Positions 15,158-23,222 of a stretch of DNA of 30,770 nt are shown here, in pieces. The notes under the pieces are model-generated. The model worked only from the letters and a program-made list of their open reading frames with translations. It made no database searches and was not told the origin of the DNA. Position 1 is the stretch's first letter. Every line of letters begins with the position of its first letter. The stretch comes from Christensenella sp. UBA7102 (GTDB lineage Bacteria > Bacillota > Clostridia > Christensenellales > UBA1750). The stretch lies in assembly GCA_002492415.1 (NCBI GenBank), contig DKYK01000017.1:1-30770 (forward strand), given 5' to 3'. The translations under genes and the position numbers were made by a program.

Positions 15158-15916
15158 CTATTTTCCGCTGTCCATGTACCGCTGCGTCATCATGCTCATC
15201 ATGCGCCCCATGCGGATGGGCGCCAGATAGCACAGCAGCGTCTGCACCTTCTGGGAAAAGCTATGGCAGAGTATAAACCGCTTGCCGCCGATGTGCCTGG
15301 CCAGCCCCTGTCCCACCTTCTGCGGGTCCGCCATGAACTCCTTGGGCACGGGCAGCGGCGATGCCGACGCCGTGCGCGTCAGCGGCGGATGAAAGATGTG
15401 GAAGCTGATGTTGTCCTTCGCGTACTCGATGCGCATGCACTTTGCCAGCGCCTCGATCGCGCCCTTGCTCGATGCGTACGGGCTGATGTTGACAAACCCC
15501 GTTACGCCCACGCCGCTGCTGGTGAAGATCACGCGCCCGCCGCCCTGCTTCCTCATCACCGGCACAGCCGCGCGCACAACATTCAGCGCGCCGAAGTAGT
15601 TGACGTCCAGCACGTCACGGTATACCTCGTCGGGCGTATCCTCCAGCGCGGCAAACGTGCATCGGCAGGCATTGTGCACCGCGCAGTCCACCCCGCCAAA
15701 GCGCTCCGCGCTGCGCCGCACGGCCTCCTGCATCGCATCGCCGTCGCGCACGTCTCCGCAGAGGGCCAGCAGCCGCTCCGGATACTGCCCCTGCAGCGTC
15801 TCCAACGGCGCAATGTCTTGGTCCAGTATGGTCACGCTCCATCCGTCGCGCAGCAGCTGCTCGGCAAAGTGATAGCCGATGCCCTGCGCCGCGCCGGTTA
15901 CAAACACACGCTTCAT
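15158..15916 (-). CDS. short-chain dehydrogenase/reductase (SDR)
   Basis: A 252-residue classical SDR. It shows the NAD(P)-binding TGAAQGIGYH at residues 7-16, Asp at the end of strand 2 (ILDQDIAP, suggesting NAD(H) preference), GDVRDGD, the catalytic Ser in FTSSGVGVTG, and YASSKGA with the Tyr-x-x-x-Lys pair. The usual NNAG motif is changed to HNACR. The C-terminus is Met-rich (IRMGRMMSMMTQRYM) and could sit at the membrane. The substrate is unknown. It is the last gene of a leftward run of six and is closed by the terminator at 15108-15153. Confidence 0.88.
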   Translation of the reverse strand: MKRVFVTGAAQGIGYHFAEQLLRDGWSVTILDQDIAPLETLQGQYPERLLALCGDVRDGDAMQEAVRRSAERFGGVDCAVHNACRCTFAALEDTPDEVYRDVLDVNYFGALNVVRAAVPVMRKQGGGRVIFTSSGVGVTGFVNISPYASSKGAIEALAKCMRIEYAKDNISFHIFHPPLTRTASASPLPVPKEFMADPQKVGQGLARHIGGKRFILCHSFSQKVQTLLCYLAPIRMGRMMSMMTQRYMDSGK

Positions 15917-15944
15917 GTTCTTTCCCTTCCCTCCCCTTGCGGAG

Positions 15945-16364
15945 TCAAAACGCGCCCATCTCCGCCGCCCAGCGGAACAGGTGCGGCGTGATGTTGGGGT
16001 AGGTCAGGTTCTCCGGCAGTTCGTTGAACAGCGCCGTCTCCGCCATCTCACTGACGGGCATGGCGTCCAGCGTCTCAATATCCGCGAAGAACACCTCTCC
16101 GTACGACGCGCCCTTGGGATCCTTCGTCCAGTAGTCAAACAACGGTTTGATGGTGAACTTCACGGCGCCGCTCTCCTCGTACAGCTCGCGCTTTGCGGCC
16201 TGCAGCGGCGTCTCGCCCGCCTCGATGTGCCCGCCCTGCGTTTCCCAGGTCGTGCGCTGCCTGTGCCGCGAGAGCAGAATCTTCCCTTGATAGCGCGACA
16301 GCACCACCACAAAGCGCAGCGCCTTTCCTTCGCCCAATGCCAGCTTTTTGCACTCATAATCCAT
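15945..16364 (-). CDS. NUDIX hydrolase
   Basis: The 139-residue protein carries a complete Nudix box at residues 45-67 (GHIEAGE, then seven residues, then RELYEESG). This box binds Mg2+ and cleaves nucleoside diphosphates linked to another group. The flanking WETQGG and LSRHRQR segments are typical of the single-domain MutT-like group. The substrate cannot be predicted. It lies 22 nt after lrgB and 28 nt before the SDR gene, all leftward. Confidence 0.92.
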   Translation of the reverse strand: MDYECKKLALGEGKALRFVVVLSRYQGKILLSRHRQRTTWETQGGHIEAGETPLQAAKRELYEESGAVKFTIKPLFDYWTKDPKGASYGEVFFADIETLDAMPVSEMAETALFNELPENLTYPNITPHLFRWAAEMGAF

Positions 16365-16386
16365 ACTATCGCCCCTTTCTGTATTT

Positions 16387-17064
16387 TTACAAGAACAGCG
16401 AGATCAGCACCGTCACCAGCCCCGCAACGCCGATGGCGATGGAGCTCATCGCGCCCTGCACCTCGCCCATCTCCATCGCCTTGGTCGTGCCGATGGCGTG
16501 CGAGCAGGCGCCGATGGCCACGCCCTGCACCACGGGGTCTTTTACATGGAACAATTTCACCATCAGCGGCGCGGTCATCGCGCCCAGTATGCCCGTGAGG
16601 ATGACGGCGGCCACCGTCACGGGCGCAATGCCGCCCAGCGCTTCGGATACCGCCATCGCAATGGGCGTGGTGACGGACTTGGGCAGCATGGTCGCCGCCA
16701 GCTCGTCCGACAGCCCGAAGGCCTTGCATAGCGCATACGCGCTGACCATGGAAGCCACCGATCCCGCCAGGCACCCGACGAGCACCGGCGCGAAGTACTG
16801 CCGCAGCACCTTCCTCTGGTTGTAGATGGATACCGCCAGCGCCGCCGTCGCCGGACCCAGGAAGGCCGAGATGAACTGCGCTCCCTTGCGGTAATTGTCC
16901 AGCGGGATGCGCAGCAGCTGCAGCGCCAGGATCACGGCGACCACCGCCAGGAGCAGCGGGTTGAACAGCGGCAGCCTGGTCTTTTTGTTGAGCCACACGC
17001 CCAGCGCAAAGGCCGCAATGCTCAGCACAATGCCAAACAGGTAGGAATCCGTCCATGCGCTCAT
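16387..17064 (-). CDS. lrgB: LrgB/CidB-family membrane protein
   Basis: The 225-residue polytopic membrane protein shows family signatures PLLLAVVAVILAL..., LGPATAALAVSIYNQRK, MLPKSVTTPIAMAVSEALGG and GACSHAIGTTKAMEMGEVQGAMSS. LrgB works with LrgA; the pair was described as antiholin-like in staphylococci, and later work points to pyruvate or small-acid transport and control of autolysis. The ATG at 17064 was chosen because it overlaps the lrgA stop codon (ATGA) and follows GGGAGG. A longer upstream reading exists only inside lrgA. Confidence 0.93.
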   Translation of the reverse strand: MSAWTDSYLFGIVLSIAAFALGVWLNKKTRLPLFNPLLLAVVAVILALQLLRIPLDNYRKGAQFISAFLGPATAALAVSIYNQRKVLRQYFAPVLVGCLAGSVASMVSAYALCKAFGLSDELAATMLPKSVTTPIAMAVSEALGGIAPVTVAAVILTGILGAMTAPLMVKLFHVKDPVVQGVAIGACSHAIGTTKAMEMGEVQGAMSSIAIGVAGLVTVLISLFL

Positions 17065-17429
17065 GCCTTTTTTCCTCCCAACTTGCCCTGCAGCCACAAA
17101 GTCAGTCCCGCAGCGCCCGCCGTCACCGCAAAGGTGATGACCGTCGTCAGCACCAGCACGCACAGCAGCGGCAGGATCTTGTCCGCCACGGGTTTGTAGT
17201 TCTCCAAGATCTCCACGCCCGCCGGAATGAAGAAAAACGCCATGTTTCTGGACAGAAAATCCGTCACATCCCCGATCTGCCGCAGCTTGACCGCGCGTGT
17301 GAGCAGCAGCGCAAACAAGAGCAGCATGGAAATGACGCTCGACGGGAAGGCGAAGGGAAGCAGCAGCGCAATCCCTTCGCCCGCAAAACAGATCAACAGC
17401 AAGATCAACAGTTGCTTGAGTATCTTCAT
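17061..17429 (-). CDS. lrgA: LrgA/CidA-family holin-like protein
   Basis: The 122-residue protein has four predicted membrane spans: LKQLLILLLICFAGEGIALL, SSVISMLLLFALLL, FFFIPAGVEIL and ILPLLCVLVLTTVITFAVTA. FPSSVISMLLLF and NMAFFFIPAGVEIL are characteristic of CidA/LrgA. It is paired with lrgB through a 4-bp stop/start overlap. It starts 26 nt after the aminopeptidase gene, which places this membrane pair inside a peptidase operon; uptake of peptide-derived acids or control of wall hydrolysis are possible links, but this is inference. Confidence 0.92.
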   Translation of the reverse strand: MKILKQLLILLLICFAGEGIALLLPFAFPSSVISMLLLFALLLTRAVKLRQIGDVTDFLSRNMAFFFIPAGVEILENYKPVADKILPLLCVLVLTTVITFAVTAGAAGLTLWLQGKLGGKKA

Positions 17430-17455
17430 GGTTCTACCCGCACTTCATTCCCGCG

Positions 17456-19243
17456 TCAAATGGCGCGCGTCTCCTGCCGCAGCCAGGCGCTCTCCTCCTG
17501 GCTCAGGTACGGCGAGAGTTTCTCGTAGACCGCCTCGTGGTATGCGTTGAGGAAGGCGCGCTCGGCGTCGGTCATGCGCTCGGGCAGCACAGGCGCAAGG
17601 TCGATGGGCGCGAAGGTCAGCGTCTCAAAGTGCATAAACTGGCCGTACTCGTTCGCCTCGCCCTTGACGCACAGCAGTTCGTTTTCGATGCGGATGCCGT
17701 GGCTGCCCTCGATGTACACGCCCGGCTCGTCGGTCGTGATCATGCCCTCCTCCAGTACGCAGCTGTCGTTGCGCTCGGGCACGATGCGCCAGCGGAAACC
17801 GTTCGGGGGCTCGTGCACGCCGCCGATGTGCGCCACGCCGTGGCCCGTGCCGCACTTATAGTCGATGCCCACGTCCCACAGCGGGCCGCGCGCCAGTATA
17901 TCCAGATTGATGCCGCGGCAGCCGTAGAGGAAGTTGGCGCGGGACAGATTGATCATGCCGCGCAGCGTGGCGGTGTAGTGCTCCTTCCACTGCTGCGGTA
18001 CCTCTCCCAACGCGATGGTACGGGTGATGTCGGTGGTGCCGTCCAGATAGGTTCCGCCGCTGTCCACCAGCAGCAGGCCGCGCGGCTCCAGCTTGGCCGC
18101 AGAGCCGGGCCTGGCGGAATAATGCATCATGGCGGCGTTGGCATTGTAGGCGCAAATGGTGCCGAAGGACAGCTCCAAAAAGCCTTCCTGCTCGGCGCGC
18201 CTGGCCTCCAGATAATCGCTGGCGGCGATCTCGTCCAGCTCCGCCTTGCCGACGTTGTGCTTGAGCCAGTAGAGGAATTTGGTGTACGCCACGCCGTCCT
18301 TGACGTGCGCATTGCGGGTGTTGGCGATTTCCGTGGCGTTCTTGATGGCTTTTTTCAGCGTGACGGGGGAGGGCTTGTCCAATATGCGCACGCCCGCAGG
18401 GATGCGGGTATAAGCCGCGTAGTTGAGTTTGTTGGTGTCGATCCACACGCAGGCGCCGTCCGGAATCGCGGCGATGTAGTCGTAGAAACCCTCGTAGGGC
18501 GCCACGTCCACACCGTCCTCGCGCAGGGAATCCACCACCTCATCGCTCAGCGCCGCGCGCTGCGCAAACAGCGTCACCTTCTCCTGTTCCACCGCCGCAA
18601 AGGCCAGCAGATACGGATTGTAGTCAATATCGTTGCCGCGGATGTTGAGCAGCCAGTTTACATCGTCCAGACCGGGCAGCAGCAGCACTTCCGCGCCCTC
18701 GCGCGCCATGTCCTTCCGCAGGTCCGCCACCTTGTCCGCAGCGGACAGGCCTGCCTCGCTCAGTTTGAGCCGGAAGGCGGGCTGTGCGCTGAGCGCAGGG
18801 CGGTCCTGCCACATCTCTCCCACCAGGTCCTTGTCCGCCGCAAAGGTGATCTGCTTGCCCGCCAGCGCCTTTTGCAGCGACTTTACCATGCCGGTGTACA
18901 GCACGCGGCCGTCAAAGCCCAGCTTGCCGCCGCGGGGCAGTTTCTGGGCCAGGTACTCCTCCACCGTGGGCACGCCCGGCTCGTTCATCTTCATCAGATC
19001 AAATCCGCTGCCCTTAAGCTGCGCGGCCGCCTGGATGAAGTAGCGGCCGTCGGTCCACATGCCGGCCTCTTCCATCGTGGCCACCGCCACGCCCGCGGAG
19101 CCCGTAAAGCCCGTAAGATATGCCCGCGCCTTGAAGTGCGCGCCCACATACTCCGATTCATGGCAATCCGCTGTGGGCAATATGTAAGCATCCATGCCCT
19201 CGCGCGCCATCAGCCGGCGCAGCGTCTCCAATTTTTCACCCAT
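17456..19243 (-). CDS. M24-family Xaa-Pro aminopeptidase (aminopeptidase P)
   Basis: The enzyme removes an N-terminal residue that precedes proline. At 595 residues it belongs to the long form with two creatinase-like N-terminal domains (MREG-like LMAREGMDAYILPTADCHES at the start, and a second domain around LRKDMAREGAEVLLLPGLDDVNWLLNIRG), then a pita-bread catalytic domain. Metal ligands are visible as Asp in LLVDSGG, Asp in DGTTDITRTIALG, His in GTGHGVAHIG, Glu in TTDEPGVY and Glu in RIENELLCV. It is probably cytosolic; no signal peptide is seen. Its ATG at 19243 abuts the stop of the upstream M28 gene with no gap. Confidence 0.94.
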   Translation of the reverse strand: MGEKLETLRRLMAREGMDAYILPTADCHESEYVGAHFKARAYLTGFTGSAGVAVATMEEAGMWTDGRYFIQAAAQLKGSGFDLMKMNEPGVPTVEEYLAQKLPRGGKLGFDGRVLYTGMVKSLQKALAGKQITFAADKDLVGEMWQDRPALSAQPAFRLKLSEAGLSAADKVADLRKDMAREGAEVLLLPGLDDVNWLLNIRGNDIDYNPYLLAFAAVEQEKVTLFAQRAALSDEVVDSLREDGVDVAPYEGFYDYIAAIPDGACVWIDTNKLNYAAYTRIPAGVRILDKPSPVTLKKAIKNATEIANTRNAHVKDGVAYTKFLYWLKHNVGKAELDEIAASDYLEARRAEQEGFLELSFGTICAYNANAAMMHYSARPGSAAKLEPRGLLLVDSGGTYLDGTTDITRTIALGEVPQQWKEHYTATLRGMINLSRANFLYGCRGINLDILARGPLWDVGIDYKCGTGHGVAHIGGVHEPPNGFRWRIVPERNDSCVLEEGMITTDEPGVYIEGSHGIRIENELLCVKGEANEYGQFMHFETLTFAPIDLAPVLPERMTDAERAFLNAYHEAVYEKLSPYLSQEESAWLRQETRAI

Positions 19244-20176
19244 TTACTTGTCCTCCGTTTCCTTGTTGTTTTGACCCAGAAACCGCCTGACGCCCTGCGC
19301 CAGGCAGGCTATATTGCGCTCATCCAGCACCGTGTCCCGCGGGGTGTGGATGCGGTTCATGTAAAGGCCCACGCCCTTTTTGCGCTTGAACGCCGCAACG
19401 CCCACACCGCAGCGAAAATTGACCTGATCCGAAGGATAGAGCGCACGCGCACTGTCAAGGAAGTGCACCTGCTTGCCCTCCGTGGGCAGAAACGCGGCGC
19501 GCAGCTGTGCCTCAAAGGGTTTGGCGCCCTTGTTCAGCACCAGCATCAGCTCGTTGCCATCGGATACGCAGTCGAAGTTGAGCAGCAGCTTGCCCTTCAT
19601 CTGCTCCCGGTGCACCTTGGCAAACCGCGCGGAGCCCAGCAGGCCGTTCTCCTCGTTGTCAAAGAATACCAGCGCCACGCGGCCGCGCTCCGCCTCCGTC
19701 ATCGTCTCATAGGCCTCGACCAGGGTCAGCACGCCCGAGGTATTGTCATTGGCGGTGTGCGGGTTTGCAGGCCCCATCATCATCACGCCCAGAAACGACA
19801 GCAGAAAGCCCGCGAAAAAGGCCAGGTAGTTGGGTAGGAACGCATCCGTCGCCAGGCGCATCAGCCGCTCCGCCGCAACGCCCACAGCAAGAAAGGGCAG
19901 GCAGATGGCAAGGCTGTACAGCAGGTACAGCGGGATGTTGCGCGGTGAGATGAAGTTGGGGAAGGGTAGCCGGGCGCAGGTGTCATAGTGCGCGGCGAGC
20001 ACGAACTCCGCCGTCTCCACGTCGCCCACGACCAGATTGCGGTTGCGCAGCGCGCCGCCCTCTTCCACCGCCGCCTGCGGATAGACCGCCTGCATGTGCT
20101 CCAAAAACGCCGCCTTCTGCGCGCGCGTCTTGCGAACCTGGTATTCCGCAAAAATTCTCTCCGCATTCTCGGTCAT
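19244..20176 (-). CDS. M28-family metallopeptidase with an inserted membrane hairpin
   Basis: The 310-residue protein has the two-zinc M28 ligands: His63 in AAHYDT, Asp144 in NDNTSG, Glu175/Glu176 in DNEENGLLGS, Asp202 in NFDCVSDG, and a final His in RIHTPRD. Between His63 and Asp144 it carries two hydrophobic stretches (IPLYLLYSLAICLPFLAVGV and LAFFAGFLLSFLGVMMMG), which probably anchor it to the membrane. The ATG at 20176 is preferred over TTG at 20182 because AAGGGG lies 8 nt upstream. It heads the six-gene leftward operon and would feed peptides or amino acids into the same pathway as the M24 enzyme downstream. Confidence 0.86.
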   Translation of the reverse strand: MTENAERIFAEYQVRKTRAQKAAFLEHMQAVYPQAAVEEGGALRNRNLVVGDVETAEFVLAAHYDTCARLPFPNFISPRNIPLYLLYSLAICLPFLAVGVAAERLMRLATDAFLPNYLAFFAGFLLSFLGVMMMGPANPHTANDNTSGVLTLVEAYETMTEAERGRVALVFFDNEENGLLGSARFAKVHREQMKGKLLLNFDCVSDGNELMLVLNKGAKPFEAQLRAAFLPTEGKQVHFLDSARALYPSDQVNFRCGVGVAAFKRKKGVGLYMNRIHTPRDTVLDERNIACLAQGVRRFLGQNNKETEDK

Positions 20177-20271
20177 ATCCAATCCCCTTTTCTCTTTCGC
20201 CGAACCCTTGGCGCGCGACTTAAATCCATCCGATTCCGCCGTTCTTCATCGCCCGACTGATTTCCTCCACG

Positions 20272-20280
20272 ATTATATCA
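20272..20280 (-). promoter_or_regulatory. extended -10 promoter of the M28-M24-lrgAB operon
   Basis: On the reverse strand TGATATAAT is an extended -10 element with a perfect TATAAT; no convincing -35 hexamer is present. It predicts a leader of about 95 nt. Confidence 0.6.
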
Positions 20281-20371
20281 CAAACTGCATTCCGACGCAC
20301 CCTGTCCTGCAAATTTATCTCTCCCGGCAAATTTTACATTGCATTCCCATAGCTTGGAGGCCGTCGCTCTG

Positions 20372-20470
20372 TATCCCACAACATGTTGGGGGTCGAAAAT
20401 CCGTTTCCCACAAGTTTTGCACAACCTGTGGATAACTTTGGGGAAAACTTTGGGACAACCCTGGGGAAAG
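20372..20470. other. cluster of DnaA-box-like 9-mers (origin-like or titration site)
   Basis: A perfect DnaA box, TGTGGATAA, is at 20427-20435 (TTATCCACA on the other strand). Seven-of-nine matches flank it: TTTCCCACA (20404) and TTTTGCACA (20415) in one orientation, TGGGGAAAA (20439) in the other. Weaker copies occur at 20372 and 20462. The right half is a run of 11-12-nt units, each beginning with TG and a G run. A CAACATGTTG palindrome lies at the left edge. No dnaA or dnaN gene is in the window. Confidence 0.5.
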
Positions 20471-20633
20471 CATGTGCACGACTCTCGGGCAGTCGGCGCT
20501 CATGTAAATTTTCATCCGACTTCGACTTTTTTCAAAGGATGAAACGGCGCATGGTTTCAAAAAGCATACATTTCGTCGTACATTATGAAAGAAATCCTGC
20601 CTTTGCAGCTCGGCGACAAGAGGGGCTACATAC

Positions 20634-20677
20634 AAAAAAGGGCTGCCCAGGGAACGCGTCGTTCTTCCCTGGGCAGC
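20634..20677 (-). terminator. terminator of the RraA-like gene
   Basis: A perfect 13-bp stem (GCTGCCCAGGGAA / TTCCCTGGGCAGC) with a 10-nt loop is followed on the reverse strand by CCCTTTTTTG. Confidence 0.9.
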
Positions 20678-20690
20678 TGCATGATAAAAA

Positions 20691-21635
20691 TCAGATGGTG
20701 GAGCGGATGGGCGGATTGCCTCCGCGGGGGCCGCTGCGCGTGACGGACTCGGGATTCTCGCGCATTTTGCGGGAGCGCTCGATGTCCTCCTCCCAGTTGA
20801 GGTACTGGAAGTTCGCGGCAATCTCATTGGACTTGAACCAGCCCATGAAATCCTGCCACATCTCATCGGTCCAGTTCGCGTCAATCTCGGTGGCGGAGTA
20901 CACGCCCTGCTTGAGGCGCTCGAAACCAAAATCGTCCTTGAGGTGGGACTTTTCCGCATTGTCCGCGGTCTTTTCGGCCAGATGCGCGGGCACAAAGAGC
21001 ACGCCCTCGTTGGAGCCGAACACCACGTCGCCGGGCATGCAAATGGCCTGGCCGATGCGGCAGGGGGAATTGTAACCCGTCATCACGTAGTCGCGGATGG
21101 GAGTCGGATGGGTGCCGCGGTAGTAGATCTGGATGCCGTCGATCTTCTTGACCTGGTCCAGATCGCGGATGCCGCCCCAAACCACCGCGCCGCCGCGCTT
21201 GGTCTTGTTCTTGAGCTGAGTGGACAGGTTGCCGCCAAAGAAGGTGCCGTAATGCACCTTATCGAACAGATCCACGACCATGACGTCGTCCTCCACCAGA
21301 CGATCGACGGCGGATTTATTGTAACCGCCCTTGAAACCAAACTCGCGGGACTCGGCAGTGGCGACCTCGTGCAGGTCCTGGCGCAGGGGCACGCACACGC
21401 AGGTGACGGCACGGCCTACCAGACGATGATCCTCGGTGGAATGCGTGGTCATGAAATGGCCCTCGGCCTGGAACTCATAGCCCTGTACCCAGGAAAGGCC
21501 CCAAACCTCCTCCAGCGTCAGCTTGCGCATACGCTCGAGCACGGAAGCGGGAACCTTGGGACGACCGTCCTCCAAGCGCTCACCCGTCCACTGGGGCGTC
21601 ATTTTGATGACTTCTTCTCGGGTATAAAAGAACAT
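20691..21635 (-). CDS. RraA-like family protein (HMG/CHA aldolase-type fold)
   Basis: The 314-residue protein contains the RraA core in its middle: VVDLFDKVHYGTFFGGNLST, then GAVVWGGIRDLDQVKKI (the G-x-R-D substrate and metal site), and GDVVFGSNEGVLFVPAHLAE (normally GD.V..D.DGVV.VP). RraA-type proteins include 4-hydroxy-4-methyl-2-oxoglutarate aldolases and oxaloacetate decarboxylases as well as RNase E inhibitors. Here the usual D in the last motif is replaced by N (SNEG), so activity is uncertain. N- and C-terminal extensions make it longer than plain RraA (about 160 residues), as in the RraA-like dehydratase/aldolase groups. The ATG at 21635 follows AAGGGGG. It has its own promoter and terminator. 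Confidence 0.75.
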   Translation of the reverse strand: MFFYTREEVIKMTPQWTGERLEDGRPKVPASVLERMRKLTLEEVWGLSWVQGYEFQAEGHFMTTHSTEDHRLVGRAVTCVCVPLRQDLHEVATAESREFGFKGGYNKSAVDRLVEDDVMVVDLFDKVHYGTFFGGNLSTQLKNKTKRGGAVVWGGIRDLDQVKKIDGIQIYYRGTHPTPIRDYVMTGYNSPCRIGQAICMPGDVVFGSNEGVLFVPAHLAEKTADNAEKSHLKDDFGFERLKQGVYSATEIDANWTDEMWQDFMGWFKSNEIAANFQYLNWEEDIERSRKMRENPESVTRSGPRGGNPPIRSTI

Positions 21636-21676
21636 GTGAACTTTCCCCCTTGAGCTTATTTGTATCAACCTTTTTC

Positions 21677-21705
21677 AGCATACCACACTCGCGTGTGAAG
21701 AGCAA
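21677..21705 (-). promoter_or_regulatory. promoter of the RraA-like gene with internal operator-like repeat
   Basis: Reverse strand: TTGCTC (21705-21700), 17 bp, TATGCT (21682-21677) with an extended TG. The spacer contains CACAC-GCGA-GTGTG (21684-21697), an inverted repeat in a position where a bound repressor would block RNA polymerase. Confidence 0.6.
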
Positions 21706-21759
21706 GAATCAATTGCATTTTGTTTCGCAATGTGAATCGCAAGACCGCGCATCGGCACA

Positions 21760-23079
21760 TCAGGCTGTCTGCGCACGCCCCCGCAGGTAGCGCGACGTGA
21801 ACAACACCACCGCCGCGACGCGCAGCACGAACACCACCGCATTGAACGCCAGGAATCCCCGGTAGTCACCGCCCAGCAGTTGGTAGAATTGCACGCCGAT
21901 AAAGGGCATCACCGCGTTGGAAAGCGTGACAAAGACCATGTTCAGGCTTACGATGAGCGACCGGTTGCGTTCGGGGATGACGTTGAGCAGCATCTGCACC
22001 AGGCATAGGTTCGTCGCGCCCTGCGGTATGCAGACGATGCTGCCCATCGCGAGGAACACCACTGGCCGCGCTGCGACGGGCGCTGTGCCCGCCACCAGCA
22101 TCGTCAGCGGGCAGCACATCAGGGACAACGCGCAGAAGATAAAGGTAAAATTAACGCCCTTCTTCTCGTTGAGCCGGGCGAACAGGCCCAGCGTGGCCAG
22201 CTGCAGAATCGCGCACAGCGCGGCAAAGAGGGACAGGTGCGCCTCGCTCAAGCCCACATACTGCGTCTGTCCGATGTACCACATGCTCCAGTCCATATGC
22301 CAGCCAAAGTAAAAGAACATGATGCTGATGAAGTACAGCACAAATTTCTTGTCATGCGTCAGCTCCCGGAGCACATCCGCAAACTGCCGCACGCTCAGCT
22401 TCGGCGCATTGGCAATGGCCTCCGTCGAGCGTTGTCCGCCGGGCATGTGCCAGAGCACCAGCGCGTTGAGCAGATTGCACGCGCCGCAGGCATAAAAAAA
22501 CGCGCGCAGCACGCCCAGCTTGCCATTGCTGTCGGGCATGGCGGTCAAAATCGTGCCGCACACGATGGGCGCGACGGTGCTGATGGCGAATATGAACCGG
22601 TTGCGGAACGCATAGACCCGGTTCCGCTGGGAGATCGCCGTCATGTCGCCAAAGAACGCCTGCCAAATGGCGTTGTAAACCACCAGCACGCCCGCGGTCA
22701 TCGCAAGGAAGATGAAGAAGAACACCATCCGGTTTTCCCCCATCACGGGCACGGTGCCGTAAAAAAAGTATGCCGCGCCCATGAACAGCATCAGGCAAAC
22801 GGGCATGGTCTTGGCATTCTTCATCCGATCGGACAGCACGCCGATGGGCAACAGCAGCACTACCGCCGCCAGGTTTGCCACCAGCTGGATCATGCCGATC
22901 TGACTGTCCGTCGCCCCAAGATTTGTGGCGTACAAATTGGTGCCAAAGCCCGACACGCCGGAGAGCGACATCACAAACTGGAACAACAGTCCCTCGATAC
23001 CGAACAATATCACCATCTGATTGTATTTTCCGGCAAAAAAACCGGAGATTTCGTTTCTTAATTTTGTAAACCTGCTCAT
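21760..23079 (-). CDS. major facilitator superfamily transporter
   Basis: The 439-residue protein has twelve predicted spans. MFS motif A is visible between spans 2 and 3 (PIGVLSDRMKNAKTMPV) and a related RLNEKKG loop lies between the two halves. The N-terminal LRNEISGFFAGKYNQMVILFGIEG is cytosolic and then enters span 1. The substrate is not recognisable. It lies 124 bp upstream of the RraA-like gene on the same strand, so the two may serve one catabolic function, although each has its own promoter. The ATG at 23079 has only a weak, distant GAGGGG. Confidence 0.86.
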   Translation of the reverse strand: MSRFTKLRNEISGFFAGKYNQMVILFGIEGLLFQFVMSLSGVSGFGTNLYATNLGATDSQIGMIQLVANLAAVVLLLPIGVLSDRMKNAKTMPVCLMLFMGAAYFFYGTVPVMGENRMVFFFIFLAMTAGVLVVYNAIWQAFFGDMTAISQRNRVYAFRNRFIFAISTVAPIVCGTILTAMPDSNGKLGVLRAFFYACGACNLLNALVLWHMPGGQRSTEAIANAPKLSVRQFADVLRELTHDKKFVLYFISIMFFYFGWHMDWSMWYIGQTQYVGLSEAHLSLFAALCAILQLATLGLFARLNEKKGVNFTFIFCALSLMCCPLTMLVAGTAPVAARPVVFLAMGSIVCIPQGATNLCLVQMLLNVIPERNRSLIVSLNMVFVTLSNAVMPFIGVQFYQLLGGDYRGFLAFNAVVFVLRVAAVVLFTSRYLRGRAQTA

Positions 23080-23122
23080 ATTCTGCCAAATTCCCCTCTA
23101 TATCTGTTTATATCCAGAACAC

Positions 23123-23151
23123 ATTATACCCAACCATATATGTTATTACAA
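23123..23151 (-). promoter_or_regulatory. promoter of the MFS gene
   Basis: Reverse strand TTGTAA (23151-23146), 17 bp, perfect TATAAT (23128-23123). Confidence 0.75.
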
Positions 23152-23176
23152 ATGAAGTTTTGGAAAAGCGCACATG

Positions 23177-23215
23177 AAGAAAGCGACGCCTTCCATCGAA
23201 GACGCCGCTCGTCGC
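23177..23215 (-). terminator. leuA terminator
   Basis: Immediately after the leuA stop, the reverse strand has GCGACG...CGTCGC enclosing CGTCTTC-GATG-GAAGGCG (one G-U pair), then TTTCTTC. Confidence 0.7.
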
Positions 23216-23222
23216 ATCCGTT

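Larger units (their letters stand above)
20177..20690. other. 514-bp non-coding stretch
   Basis: No supportable gene lies here. From right to left it holds the terminator of the RraA-like gene (20634-20677), an unremarkable AT-richer segment (20480-20630), the DnaA-box cluster (20372-20470), and the promoter and about 95-nt leader of the peptidase operon (20280-20177). Confidence 0.7.

Noticed and set aside
17537..19837. A 766-codon open frame on the plus strand opposite the two peptidase genes.
   Set aside because: It is antisense to two clear peptidases with complete active sites; long antisense frames are expected in GC-rich DNA with strong third-position bias. No domain is visible.
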